Shown: positions 1 through 13,400 of the stretch, in pieces
How the letters are laid out: every line of letters starts with the position of its first letter
How positions within the stretch are numbered: the stretch's first letter is position 1
Origin: Pleodorina starrii
Taxonomy: Eukaryota > Chlorophyta > Chlorophyceae > Chlamydomonadales > Volvocaceae
Length of the DNA: 64,000 nucleotides
Assembly: GCA_030267565.1 (NCBI GenBank)
Contig: BRXU01000039.1
Span: forward strand, 682,001-746,000
Direction: 5' to 3'
Made by a program: the position numbers and the translations under genes
Notes under the pieces: model-generated
Told to the model about the DNA's origin: nothing
The model's input: the letters and a program-made list of their open reading frames with translations, nothing else
Databases searched by the model: none

Positions 1-1461
1 GAGATCCATGCCGTACTGAGATCTGCTCGGCCAGGGCTTGCTGGCAGATCGCAATGATGTGGGGAAGCACCTCGGGATAGGATCCATCCAAGAAGACACT
101 GCGGCGGCAGAAAAGATCATGTATATTTTATATACCACATGTGATTGTCTTGATCGTCTTGGTTTTGTATATGAGGAAGTGCGTGCTGGCTAGGCACTTG
201 GCTAGGTTTGCTAAGCCGGGACATCTGGCAAAAGGGCACACATCCCAGATTTCCGCAAAAATGCACGCACGACAACAGATACGGTACATGTGTGTACGAC
301 ATAACCGGCAAACCCCCCAGCCGCCCTGCCCCCCGCCCTCCCACCTGGATGCGAGCCACGTCCACACCAGCGCACGGTTCTCGGCTTGGACGAGCAACCA
401 GGAGCGTGCCGTACCGACCTGATGGTACGACTCTCGCAGCGCATCAAATGCGCCCGGCAGATCCGGACGTCGCAGCTCCTCGAGCCCAAAGTACGACAGT
501 ACGGCACCTGAGGCCTGCTCGCGCTCCATCTGTACGGTGCCGTACATCAGCTCGGTCAGGATGCTGGTGAGGGGTGTGAGGATGCGGATGCCGGGGGGCG
601 CGGAGAGCGGGAAGGCGCTCCTCTGGCCGGTCAGGGGCTCAAAGCACTCCTGATCACGCAGAATTGGGGGATTGGCAGCGCTTGGCAGGCCCCGTGGCCG
701 CCAGTACGGGTGCGCCTGCACGCGTATGGGGGCCTGCTGAATGACCCGTGGGTCGGTGGTGAGGTTGAAGGTCCCCGACAACGTCATGCCGTCCGGCTCC
801 TCAGCGTCGTACACTCCATTGCCATTCACGTCCAGGTAGACGTGGCAAGAATCCAAATACGACGTCACGTACACATGGCCGTACAGATCAGTTGTTTCCG
901 GTGCTGAAAAATCAGGGGTTGATGTTTGCGATGGCGGCTGCGTGGGTGGAAATGGTGAATGCAACGGCGACGGCGGCGGCGGCGGCGGTGGCGGGTTATG
1001 GGCTGGCGACGGCTGGTTACTTGATGGAGCGGGTGTGTGGGTTTCAGCAGGTGCTGGCGGATGCAGTGGTGACGGCAGTGATGGCGGCGACGCAGGCCGT
1101 GTCGAAGGCGGCTTCAACGGCTCGGGTGACGCTGGCGGCTGGGGCGGGGGCGGGGGAGGGGATGACGACGGCGGGTGGAGCGATGGAGGAGGCGTCTGGA
1201 GTGGCGGTGATGGCGGCGATGGTGGCAAGGGTGGAGACGGTGGCGGCGGCGGCGGGCTGGGCATGTACAGCAGCCGTACGGAAGCCGACTGTTCATCGGC
1301 GCTGGGCGGTACGGTGTACGACACTGTCAGGTGTGTGATTGGGGAGCTCAGCTGCAGGGCCGTGTACCGGGCATTGCCGGCGGCGTCGGTGACGGGCTGC
1401 ATATGGGTGCCGGGATGGTTTGAAGAGGTGAGGCCGTTCTTGTGCGCGGAGATGAAGGTGC
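1..1461 (-). CDS. Giant gene exons 15-16: module 4 A exon and start of B exon (cut by window edge)
   Basis: A 1461-345 (1117 nt) starts [11 protein letters not shown], has a short Pro stalk of about 120 residues, and ends with the [15 protein letters not shown] and ILTPLTSIL domain. B begins at 98 after acceptor CCGCAG with [14 protein letters not shown] and runs off the window. The gene therefore continues to the left, possibly with more modules. Confidence 0.68.
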
Positions 1462-4400
1462 CTGGGGAGTGGGCAGGATGCAGCAGAGAAGGGGGTTTGG
1501 ACTCACACCGAGCTTAAGGGTGTCGGACGGCCGGGTTTCATCATAGCGACCGGTAGGCTGGTTTTGGATATAACCAGCTTCATTAGCGAATGAGCAATCC
1601 GGGGAAAGAGACACCCCTCCTGATACCCTCATCAGCGGTTAACCGTTCCCCTTTCGACCATATCTCGATCAACCGTTTCCGGATCAACCGTTTCCCGGTC
1701 AACCCTTTTCTGGTCAACCCTTTCCTGGTCAACCCTTTCCCGGCGGTCAACCCTTTCCCGGTCAAACCGTCCATCCCCTCATCCCTCATCGCTCACCGTC
1801 TGCCAGCTCCAACTTCACCGAGTGCCCCACGCCCCGACTGCTGAGCAGCTGCAGCTCGTACAGCCCGAGGGCGGTGACCTTGGGGGCCAGCGGGTAGCGG
1901 TACAGGCTGCCGTTGAAACCGTTGGTACGGAAGTACGACGGAAGGGAGGCCAGGCTCCAGCCCAGCGACCAAGCCAGCTCCCTGCATGGCAAGCACAAGG
2001 AAAGGAGCACGTAGACTCATTGTATAATAAAGTTGGTATCTTTATTTCCATTTTTTGCACTTTTCCCTCTCCAATTTGTGAACTGAGACCCTGAGAATGA
2101 ATGGAGCCCTCAATCACACTTTCTACACTCCACGAAATTACTCCGGACCCTGACCCACCTCGTGTCTACGTCGTAGTTGGGCGCGTCCACGCACTGCACC
2201 AGCGCCGGCGTGCCGTCAGGGGCGGTGCAGCTGTACGGACTGGGGCTACTGCAGTACGACACAACGACCTCGACTTTGCGGGCGAGATCAGGGTTGGGCG
2301 GATCGGTCTCGATGGCCGCAGCGGCGGCGCAATGGGACGCAGGCAGCGGCAGGGTAAGGCTGATGGTGGCGGCGGCAGCTCGGATTGCGGCAGCGTCGCT
2401 GCAGGAGGCGAAGGCCTGTGTGGGGGGGCGGGTGAGTCGGGAAATGGATAACATTACTAATAATGCATGTGTGTTTAAATCTTTGACATGGGCCAGCTCT
2501 GTTTGCATCTTTCACGCGACATGCTACCCCAATTATTTCGTACCTGCAGTGCTGCTGTCGTACTTGCACCACTGGACTTGTCGTTAAGCTGTACGACACA
2601 GTCCGACAGTTTCGTAACCGCCACCAAGACCAGGCTCTGCAGCTCACTGATGACCCGTGGGTCGGCGATCTTGGCGCTGCTGCCCAGAGCCGCCAACTGC
2701 TCCTCGAGCTCGGACACGGCGGTTAGTACGGCCAGGAGCTTCTGGGGATGGTTGAAGATCTCCGACATAAACGTCAGGCTCGGATCTTCCGACGCTCTCA
2801 GGCGTCCATAAATCAGTACGACAAGATCGTACAGATCCCGTTCCCGATCTGTGAGTTCGGTGGCATTGACCCCCAGTTCGGCACCGGTCGGCGCCAAGAG
2901 GTGGTTGTCTGACTGAGATCCATGCCGTACTGAGATCTGCTCGGCCAGGGCTTGCTGGCAGATCGCAATGATGTGGGGAAGCACCTCGGGACAGGATCCA
3001 TCCAATAATACACTGCGGCGGCAGAAAGGATCATGTATATATTATATACGACATGTGATTGTCTTGATCGTCTTGATTTTGTATGAAGAGGAAGTGCGTG
3101 CTGGCTAGGCACTTGGCTAGGTTTGCTAAGCCGGGACATCTGGCAAAAGGGCACACCCCAGATTTCCGCAATAATGCACGCACGATAACATATGTATGTG
3201 TGTATGACATATCCCGCAAACCCCCCAGCCGCCCTGCCCCCCGCCCTCCCACCTGGATGCGAGCCACGTCCACACCAGCGCACGGTTCTCGGCTTGGACG
3301 AGCAACCAGGAGCGTGCCGTACCGATCTGATGGTACGACTCTCGCAGCGTATCAAATGCGCCCGGCAGATCCGGACGTCGCAGCTCTTCGAGCCCAAAGT
3401 ACGACAGTACGGCACCTGAGGCCTGCTCGCGCTCCATCTGTACGGTGCCGTACATCAGCTCGGTCAGGATGCTGGTGAGGGGTGTGAGGATGCGGATGCC
3501 GGGGGGCGCGGAGAGCGGGAAGGCGCTCCTCTGGCCGGTCAGGGGCTCAAAGCACTCCTGATCACGCAGAATTGGGGGATTGGCAGCGCTTGGCAGGCCC
3601 CGTGGCCGCCAGTACGGGTGCGCCTGCACGCGTATGGGGGCCTGCTGAATGACCCGTGGGTCGGTGGTGAGGCTGAAGGTCCCAGCCGCTGTCATGCTGT
3701 CCGGCTCCTCGGCGTCGTACATTCCATTGCCATTCACGTCCAGGTAGACGTGGCAAGTATCCAAATACGACATCACGTACACATAACCGTACAAATCCGT
3801 TGTTTCCGGTGCTGAAAAATCAGGGGTTGATGTTTGTGATTGTGGCTGGGTGGGTGGAGATGGTGTATGTAACGGCGGCGGCGACGGCGGTGGCGGCGGC
3901 GGTGGCGGGTTATGGGCTGGCGACGGCGTGTTACTCGGTGGAGCGGGTGTGTGGGTTTCAGCAGGTGCTGGCGGATGCAGTGGTGATGGCAGTGATGGCG
4001 GCGACGGAGGCCGTGTCGATGGCGGCTTAAATGGCTCGGGTGGCGCTGGCGGCTGGGGCGGGGGCGGGGAAGGAGAAGCCACGGGCGGCGGCAATGAGGG
4101 CGGGTGAGGGAATGGCGACGGCGGATGGCGAAGCGATGGAGGAGGCGTCTGGAGTGGCGGTGATGGCGGGTGTTGGGGTGATGGCGGCGATGGTGGCAAG
4201 GGTGGAGACGGTGGCGGCGGCGGCGGGCTGGGCAGGTACAGCAGCCGTACGGAAGCCGACTGTCCATCGGCGCTGGGCGGTACAGTGTACGACACTGTCA
4301 GGTGGGTGATTGGGGAGTTCAGCTGCAGGGCCGTGTACCGGGCATTGCCGGCGTCGTCGGTGACGGGCTGCATATGGGTGCCGGGTTTGTCCGAAGAGGT

Positions 4401-7400
4401 GAGGCCGCTCTTGTGCGCGGAGATGAAGGTGCCTGGGGAGTGGGCAGGATGCAGCAGAGAAGGGGGTTTGGACTCACACCAAGATTAAGGGTGCGTGGCG
4501 GCCGGGTTTCATCATAGCGACCGGTAGGTTGGTTTTGGATATAACCAGCTTCATTAGCGAATGAGCAATCCGGGGAGAGAGATACCCCTCCTGATACCCT
4601 CATCAGCGGTCAACCGTTCCCCTTTCGACCATATCTCGATCAACCGTTTCCGGATCAACCGTTTCCCGGTCAACCATTTCCCGGTCAAACCATTCCTGGT
4701 CAACCGTTTCCCGGTCAACCCTTTTCCGGTCAACTCTTTCCCGGTCAAACCATTCCTGGTCAACCCATGTCCTTTCCCGGCGGTAAACCCGTTCCCGGTC
4801 AAACCGTCCATCCCCGCATCCCTCATCGCTCACCGTCTGCCAGCTCCAACTTCACCGAGTGCCCCGCGTCCCGACTGCTGAGCAGCTGCAGCTCGTACAG
4901 CCCGAGGGCGGTGACCTTGGGGGCCAACGGGTAGCGGTACAGGCTGCCGTTAAAACCATTAGTACGGAAGTACGACGGAAGAGAGGCCAGGCTCCAGCCC
5001 AGCGACCAAGCCAGCTCCCTGCATGGCAAGCACAAGGACGGGAGAGTGTAGAAATAATATTAAGTAATTCAGGAGTAATTGGTATATTTATTTATTTTTT
5101 GCACTTTTCCCTCTCCAATTTGTGAACTGAGACCCTGAAAATTAATGGAGCCCTCAATTACACTTTTCTACACTCCACGAAATTTCTCCGGACCTTGGCC
5201 CACCTCGTGTCTACGTCGTAGTTGGGCGCGTCCACGCACTGCACCAGCGCCGGCGTGCCGTCGGGGGCGGTGCAGCTGTACGGACTGGGGCTACTGCAGT
5301 ACGACACAGCGACCTCGACTTTGCGGGCGAGATCAGGGTTGGGCGGATCGGTCTCGATGGCCGCAGCGGCGGCGCAATGGGACGCAGGCAGCGGCAGGGT
5401 GAGGCTGACGGTGGCGGCGGCAGCTCGGATAGCGGCGGCGCCGCTGCAGGAGGCGAAGGCCTGTGTGTGGGGGGGCGGGTGAGTTGGGAAATGGATAACA
5501 TTACTAATAATGCATGTGTATTTGGATCCTGACATGGACAACATGCTACCGTTTGTTTCGTACCTGCAGCGCCGCCGTCGTACTTCCGCCACTGGACTTG
5601 TCGTTAAGCTGTACGACACAGTCCGACAGTTTCGTAACCGCCACCAAGACCAGGCTCTGCAGCTCACTGATGACCCGTGGGTCGGCGATCTTGGCGCTGC
5701 TGCCCAGTGCCGCCAACTGCTCCTCGAGCTCGGACACGGCGGTTAGTACGGCCAGGAGCTTCTGGGGATGGTTGAAGATCTCCGACATAAACGTCAGGCT
5801 CGGATCTGCTGACGCTCTCAGGCGTCCATAAATCAGTACGACAAGATCGTACAGATCCCGTTCCCTATCTGTGAGTTCGGTGGCATTGACCGCCAGTCCA
5901 GCACCGGCCTGAGATCCATGCCGTACTGAGATCTGCTCGGCCAGGGCTTGCTGGCAGATCGCAATGATGTGGGGAAGCGCCTCGGGATAGGATCCATCCA
6001 AGAAGACACTGCGGCGGCAGAAAAGATCATGTATATATTATATACAACATGTGATTGTCTTGATCGTCTTGTTTTTGTATAAGAGGAATTGCGTGCTGGC
6101 TAGGCACTTGGCAAGGTTTGCCAAGCCGGGACATCTGGTCAAAGGGCACACACCAGATTTCCGCAATAATGCACGCATGATAACATATGTATGTGTGTAC
6201 GACATCACCAGTCAATCCCCCAGCCGCCCTGCCCCCCGCCCTCCCACCTGGATGCGAGCCACGTCCACACCAGCACACGGTTCTCGGCTTGGACGAGCAA
6301 CCAGGAGCGTGCCGTACCGATCTGAAGGTACGACTCTCGCAGCGCATCAAATGCGCCCGGCAGATCCGGCCGCCGCAGCTCCTCGAGCCCAAAGTACGAT
6401 AGTACGGCAGATGAGGCCTGCTCGCGCTCCATCTGTACAGTGCCGTACATCAGCTCGGTCAAGATGCTGGTGAGGGGCGTGAGGATGCGGATGCCGGGGG
6501 GCGCGGAGAGCGGGAAGGCGCTCCTCTGGCCGGTCAGGGGCTCAAAGCACTGCTGGTCGCGTAGAATTGGGGGATTGGCAGCGCTTGGCAGCCCCCGTGG
6601 CTGCCAGTACGGGTGCGCCTGCACGCGTATGGGGGCCTGCTGAATGACCCGTGGGTCGGTGCTGAGACTAAAGGTCCCAGCCACCGTCCAACCCTCTGGC
6701 TCGTCCATGTCAAACAAACCATTGCCATTCACATCCAGATAGACCATGCAGTGATCCAGGTACGACATTACGTACACATGGCCGTACAGATCCGTTGTTT
6801 CCGGAGATGGGAAATCAGGGGTTGATGGCTCCGTGGGCGTTTGAGGCGAGGGCGGGGAAGAAGGCTCCGTGGGCGTTTGAGGATACGGCGGGGAAGAAGG
6901 CTCCGTGGGCGTTTGAGGCGACGGCGGGTAAGGAGGCTCCGTTGGCGTTTGAGGCGAGGGCGGGGAAGAAGGCTCCGTTGGCGTTTGAGGCGAGGGCGGG
7001 GAAGAAGGCTCGGTGGGTGTTTGAGGCGAGGGCGGGGAAGAAGGCTCGGTGGGTGTTTGAGGCGAGGGCGGGGAAGAAGGCTGCGTGGGCGTTTGAGGCG
7101 AGGGCGGGGAAGAAGGCTCCGTGGGCGTTTGAGGATAGGGCGGGGAAGACGGCTCCGTTGGAGTTTGAGGCGAGGGCGGGGAAGAAGGCTCGGAGGGCGT
7201 TTGAGGCGAGGGCGGGGAAGAAGGCTCGGTGGGTGTTTGAGGCGAGGGCGGGGAAGAAGGCTCCGTTGGCGTTTGAGGCGAGAGCGGGGAAGAAGGCTCG
7301 GAGGGCGTTTGAGGCGAGGGCGGGGAAGAAGGCTCCGTGGGCGTTTGAGGCGAGGGCGGGGAAGAAGGCTCGGAGGGCGTTTGAGGCGAGGGCGGGGAAG

Positions 7401-10400
7401 AAGGCTCCGTGGGCGTTTGAGGCGAGGGCGGGGACGAAGGCTCCGTGGGCGTTTGAGGCGAGGGCGGGGAAGAAGGCTCGGAGGGCGTTTGAGGATAGGG
7501 CGGGGAAGAAGGCTCCGTGGGTGTTTGAGGCGAGGGCGGGGAAGAAGGCTCCGTTGGCGTTTGAGGCGAGAGCGGGAAAGAAGGCTCGGAGGGCGTTTGA
7601 GGCGAGGGCGGGGAAGAAGGCTCGGTGGGTGTTTGAGGCGAGGGCGGGGAAGAAGGCTCCGTGGGCGTTTGAGGCGAGGGCGGGGAAGAAGGCTCCGTGG
7701 GCGTTTGAGGCGAGGGCGGGGAAGAAGGCTGCGTGGGCGTTTGAGGCGAGGGCGGGGAAGAAGGCTCGGAGGGCGTTTGAGGCGAGGGCGGGGAAGAAGG
7801 CTCGGTGGGTGTTTGAGGCGAGGGCGGGAAAGAAGGCTCGGTGAGTGTTTGAGGCGAGGGCGGGGAAGAAGGCTCCGTTGGCGTTTGAGGCGAGAGCGGG
7901 GAAGAAGGCTCGGAGGGCGTTTGAGGCGAGGGCGGGGAAGAAGGCTCCGTGGGCGTTTGAGGCGAGGGCGGGGAAGAAGGCTCCGTGGGCGTTTGAGGCG
8001 AGGGCGGGGAAGACGGCTCCGTTGGCGTTTGAGGCGAGGGCGGGGAAGAAGGCTCCGTGGGCGTTTGGGGCGAGGACGGGGAAGAAGGCTCCGTGGGCGT
8101 TTGGGGCGAGGGCGGGGAAGAAGGCTCCGTGGGCGTTTGAGGATAGGGCGGGGAAGAAGGCTCCGTGGGCGTTTGAGGCGAGGGCGGGGAAGAAGGCTCC
8201 GTTGGCGTTTGAGGCGAGGGCGGGGAAGAAGGCTCCTCGGGCGTTTGAGGCGAGGGCGGGGAAGAAGGCTGCGTGGGCGTTTGAGGCGAGGGCGGGGACG
8301 AAGGCTCCGTGGGCGTTTGAGGCGAGGGCGGGGACGAAGGCTCCGTGGGCGTTTGAGGCGAATGCGGGGAAGAAGGCTGCATGGGCGTTTGAGGCGAGGG
8401 CGGGGATGAAGGTTGCGTGGGCGTTTGAGGCGAGAGCGGGGAAGAAGGCTCGGAGGGCGTTTGAGGCGAGGGCGGGGAAGAAGGCTCGGAGGGCGTTTGA
8501 GGCGAGGGCGGGGAAGAAGGCTCCGTGGGCGTTTGAGGCGAGGGCGGGGAAGAAGGCTGCGTGGGCGTTTGAGGCGAGGGCGGGGAAGAAGGCTCGGAGG
8601 GCGTTTGAGGCGAGGGCGGGGAAGAAGGCTCGGTGGGTGTTTGAGGCGAGGGCGGGAAAGAAGGCTCGGTGGGTGTTTGAGGCGAGGGCGGGGAAGAAGG
8701 CTCCGTTGGCGTTTGAGGCGAGAGCGGGGAAGAAGGCTCGGAGGGCGTTTGAGGCGAGGGCGGGGAAGAAGGCTCCGTGGGCGTTTGAGGATAGGGCGGG
8801 GAAGAAGGCTCCGTGGGCGTTTGAGGCGAGGGCGGGGAAGACGGCTCCGTTGGCGTTTGAGGCGAGGGCGGGGAAGAAGGCTCCGTGGGCGTTTGGGGCG
8901 AGGACGGGGAAGAAGGCTCCGTGGGCGTTTGGGGCGAGGGCGGGGAAGAAGGCTCCGTGGGCGTTTGAGGATAGGGCGGGGAAGAAGGCTCCGTGGGCGT
9001 TTGAGGCGAGGGCGGGGAAGAAGGCTCCGTTGGCGTTTGAGGCGAGGGCGGGGAAGAAGGCTCCTCGGGCGTTTGAGGCGAGGGCGGGGAAGAAGGCTCC
9101 GTGGGCGTTTGAGGCGAGGGCGGGGACGAAGGCTCCGTGGGCGTTTGAGGATAGGGCTGGGACGAAGGCTCCGTGGGCGTTTGAGGCGAATGCGGGGAAG
9201 AAGGCTGCATGGGCGTTTGAGGCGAGAGCGGGGATGAAGGTTGCGTGGGCGTTTGAGGCGAGGGCGGGGAAGAAGGCTCCGTGGGCGTTTGAGGCGAGGA
9301 CGGGGAAGAAGGCTCCGTGGGCGTTTGAGGCGAGGGCGGGGAAGAAGGCTCGGTGAGTGTTTGAGGATAGGGCGGGGAAGAAGGCTCGGTGGGCGTTTGA
9401 GGCGAGGGCGGGGAAGAAGGCTCGGTGGGTGTTTGAGGCGAGGGCGGGGACGAAGGCTCCGTGGGCGTTTGAGGCGAGGGCGGGGAAGAAGGCGCCGTGG
9501 GCGTTTGAGGCGAGGGCGGGGAAGAAGGCTCGGTGGGCGTTTGAGGCGAGGGCGGGGAAGAAGGCTCCGTGGGCGTTTGAGGATAGGGCGGGGAAGAAGG
9601 CTCCGTGGGCGTTTGAGGCGAGGGCGGGGAAGAAGGCTCGGTGGGCGTTTGAGGATACGGCGGGGAAGAAGGCTCCGTGGGCGTTTGAGGCGACGGCGGG
9701 GAATAAGGCTCCGTGGGCGTTTGAGGCGAGGGCGGGGAAGAAGGCGCCGTGGGCGTTTGAGGATAGGGTGGGGAAGAAGGCTCCGTGGGCGTTTGAGGCG
9801 AGGGCGGGGAAGAAGGCTCCGTGGGCGATTGAGGCGACGGCGGGGAAGAAGGTTCCGTGAGTGTTTGAGGATAGGGCGGGGACGAAGGCTCCGTGGGCGT
9901 TTGAGGCGAGGGCGGGGAAGAAGGCTCCGTGGGCGTTTGAGGCGAAGGCGGGGAAGAAGGCTCGGTGGGTGTTTGAGGCGAGGGCGGGGAAGAAGGCGCC
10001 GTGGGCGTTTGAGGCGAGGGCGGGGAAGAAGGCTCCGTGGGCGTTTGAGGCGAGGGCGGGGAAGAAGGCTCCGTGGGCCTTTGAGGCGACGGCGGGGAAG
10101 AAGGCGCCGTGGGCGTTTGAGGCGACGGCGGGGATGAAGGCTTCGTGGGCCTTTGAGGCGAGGGCGGGGAAAAAGGCTCCGTGGGCGTTTGAGGCGAGGG
10201 CGGGGAAGAAGGCTTCGTGGGCGTTTGAGGCGAGGGCGGGGAAGAAGGCTCCGTGGGCGTTTGAGGCGAGGGCGGGGAAGAAGGCTCGGTGAGTATTTGA
10301 GGATAGGGCGGGGAAGAAGGCTCGGTGGGCGTTTGAGGCGAGGGCGGGGAAGAAGGCTCGGAGGGTGTTTGAGGCGAGGGCGGGGAAGAAGGCTCCGTGG

Positions 10401-13400
10401 GCGTTTGAGGCGAGGGCGGGGAAGAAGGCTCCGTGGGCGTTTGAGGCGAGGGCGGGGAAGAAGGCTCCGTGGGCGTTTGAGGCGAGGGCGGGGAAGAAGG
10501 CTCGGAGGGCGTTTGAGGCGAGGGCGGGGAAGAAGGCTCCGTGGGCGTTTGAGGCGAAGGCGGGGAAGAAGGCTCGGTGGGTGTTTGAGGCGAGGGCGGG
10601 GAAGAAGGTGCCGTGGGCGTTTGAGGCGAGGGCGGGGAAGAAGGCTCCGTGGGCGTTTGAGGCGAGGGCGGGGAAGAAGGCTCGGTGGGCGTTTGAGGAT
10701 ACGGCGGGGAAGAAGGCTCCGTGGGCGCTTGAGGCGACGGCGGGGAATAAGGCTCCGTGGGCGTTTGAGGCGAGGGCGGGGAAGAAGGCGCCGTGGGCGT
10801 TTGAGGCGAGGGCGGGGAAGAAGGCTCCGTGGGCGTTTGAGGCGAGGGCGGGGAAGAAGGCTGCTTGGTCGTTTGAGGCGAAGGCGGGGAAGAAGGCTCG
10901 GTGGGTGTTTGAGGCGAGGGCGGGGAAGAAGGCGCCGTGGGCGTTTGAGGATAGGGTGGGGAAGAAGGCTCCGTGGGCGTTTGAGGCGAGAGCGGGGAAG
11001 AAGGCTCCGTGGGCGATTGAGGCGACGGCGGGGAAGAAGGTTCCGTGAGTGTTTGAGGATAGGGCGGGGACGAAGGCTCCGTGGGCGTTTGAGGCGAAGG
11101 CGGGGAAGAAGGCTCGGTGGGTGTTTGAGGCGAGGGCGGGGAAGAAGGCGCCGTGGGCGTTTGAGGCGAGGGCGGGGAAGAAGGCTCCGTGGGCGTTTGA
11201 GGCGAGGGCGGGGAAGAAGGCTCCGTGGGCCTTTGAGGCGACGGCGGGGAAGAAGGCGCCGTGGGCGTTTGAGGCGACGGCGGGGATGAAGGCTTCGTGG
11301 GCCTTTGAGGCGAGGGCGGGGAAGAAGGCTCGGAGGGTGTTTGAGGCGAGGGCGGGGAAGAAGGCTTCGTGGGCGTTTGAGGCGAGGGCGGGGAAGAAGG
11401 CTCCGTGGGCGTTTGAGGCGAGGGCGGGGAAGAAGGCTCGGTGAGTATTTGAGGATAGGGCGGGGAAGAAGGCTCGGTGGGCGTTTGAGGCGAGGGCGGG
11501 GAAGAAGGCTCGGAGGGTGTTTGAGGCGAGGGCGGGGAAGAAGGCTCCGTGGGCGTTTGAGGCGAGGGCGGGGAAGAAGGCTCCGTGGGCGTTTGAGGCG
11601 AGGGCGGGGAAGAAGGCTCCGTGGGCGTTTGAGGCGAGGGCGGGGAAGAAGGCGCCGTGGGCGTTTGAGGCGAGGGCGGGGAAGAAGGCTCCGTGGGCAT
11701 TTGAGGCGAGGGCGGGGAAGAAGGCGCCGTGGGCGTTTGAGGCGACGGCGGGGATGAAGGCTTCGTGGGCCTTTGAGGCGAGGGCGGGGACGAGGGCTCC
11801 GTGGGCGTTTGAGGCGAGGGCGGGGAAGAAGGCTCCGTGGGCGTTTGAGGATAGGGTGGGGAAGAAGGCTCCGTGGGCGTTTGAGGCGAGGGCGGGGAAG
11901 AAGGCTCCGTGGGCGATTGAGGCGACGGCGGGGAAGAAGGTTCCGTGAGTGTTTGAGGATAGGGCGGGGACGAAGGCTCCGTGGGCGTTTGAGGCGAGGG
12001 CGGGGAAGAAGGCTCCGTGGGCGTTTGAGGCGAAGGCGGGGAAGAAGGCTCGGTGGGTGTTTGAGGCGAGGGCGGGGAAGAAGGCGCCGTGGGCGTTTGA
12101 GGCGAGGGCGGGGAAGAAGGCGCCGTGGGCGTTTGAGGCGAGGGCGGGGAAGAAGGCTCCGTGGGCCTTTGAGGCGACGGCGGGGAAGAAGGCGCCGTGG
12201 GCGTTTGAGGCGACGGCGGGGATGAAGGCTTCGTGGGCCTTTGAGGCGAGGGCGGGGAAAAAGGCTCCGTGGGCGTTTGAGGCGAGGGCGGGGAAGAAGG
12301 CTTCGTGGGCGTTTGAGGCGAGGGCGGGGAAGAAGGCTCCGTGGGCATTTGAGGCGAGGGCGGGGAAGAAGGCTCCGTGGGCGTTTGAGGCGAGGGCGGG
12401 GAAGAAGGCGCCGTGGGCGTTTGAGGCGAGGGCGGGGAAGAAGGCTCCGTGGGCGTTTGAGGCGAGGGCGGGGAAGAAGGCTCCGTGGGCGTTTGAGGAT
12501 AGGGCGGGGAAGAAGGCTCCGTGGGCATTTGAGGCGAGGGCGGGGAAAAAGGCTCCGTGGGCGTTTGAGGCGAGGGCGGCTGTAAGGGTGCGGATGACGA
12601 TTTCGGACGGTTGCCGGGGTGTTCAGGGGCCGGTGAGGGCGGCGGCAGTGAGGGAGGGTGAGGGGATGGCGACGGCGGGTGGAACGATGGAGGCGGCGTC
12701 TGGAGTGGCGGTGATGGCGGTGATGGCGGGTGTTGGGGTGATGGCGGCGGCGGGCTGGGCAGGTACAGCAGCCGTACGGAAGCCGACTGTCCATCGGCGC
12801 TGGGCGGTACAGTGTACGACACTGTCAGGTGGGTGATTGGGGAGTTCAGCTGCAGGGCCGTGTACCGGGCATTGCCGGCGTCGTCGGTGACGGGCTGCAT
12901 ATGGGTGCCGGGTTTGTCCGAAGAGGTGAGGCCGCTCTTGTGCGCGGAGATGAAGGTGCCTGGGGAGTGGGCAGGAAGCAGCAGAGAAGGGGGTTGGGCC
13001 TCACACCAAGATTAAGGGTTTTAGGCCGGGAGCGAGATACCCTTCCTGATACCCTCATCTGGCCAACCGTTCCCCTGTCGACCATATCTCGATCAACCGC
13101 TGCCCGGTCAACCCTTTCCCGGTCAACCGTTTCCGGATCAACCGTTTCCCGGTCAACCGTTTTTCCAGGTTAACCGTTTTCCGGTCTACCCTTTCCCGGT
13201 CAACCCTTTCCCGGTCAACCCATTTCTGGTCAACCCTTTACCGGTCAACCCTTTCCTGATCAACCATTTCCCGGTCAACCCTTTCCCGGCGATAAACTGT
13301 TTCCCGGTCAACCCTTCATCCCTCATCGCTCACCGTCTGCCAGCTCCAGCTTCACCGAGTGCCCCACGTCCCGACTGCTGAGCAGCTGCAGCTCGTACAG

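Noticed and set aside
6795..12836. Long plus-strand and second minus-strand open frames ([16 protein letters not shown], [13 protein letters not shown], [15 protein letters not shown])
   Set aside because: They are other-frame readings of the 36-bp array, open only because the unit is a multiple of three without stops. Only the SSPPSPQ frame continues into conserved domains with splice sites.
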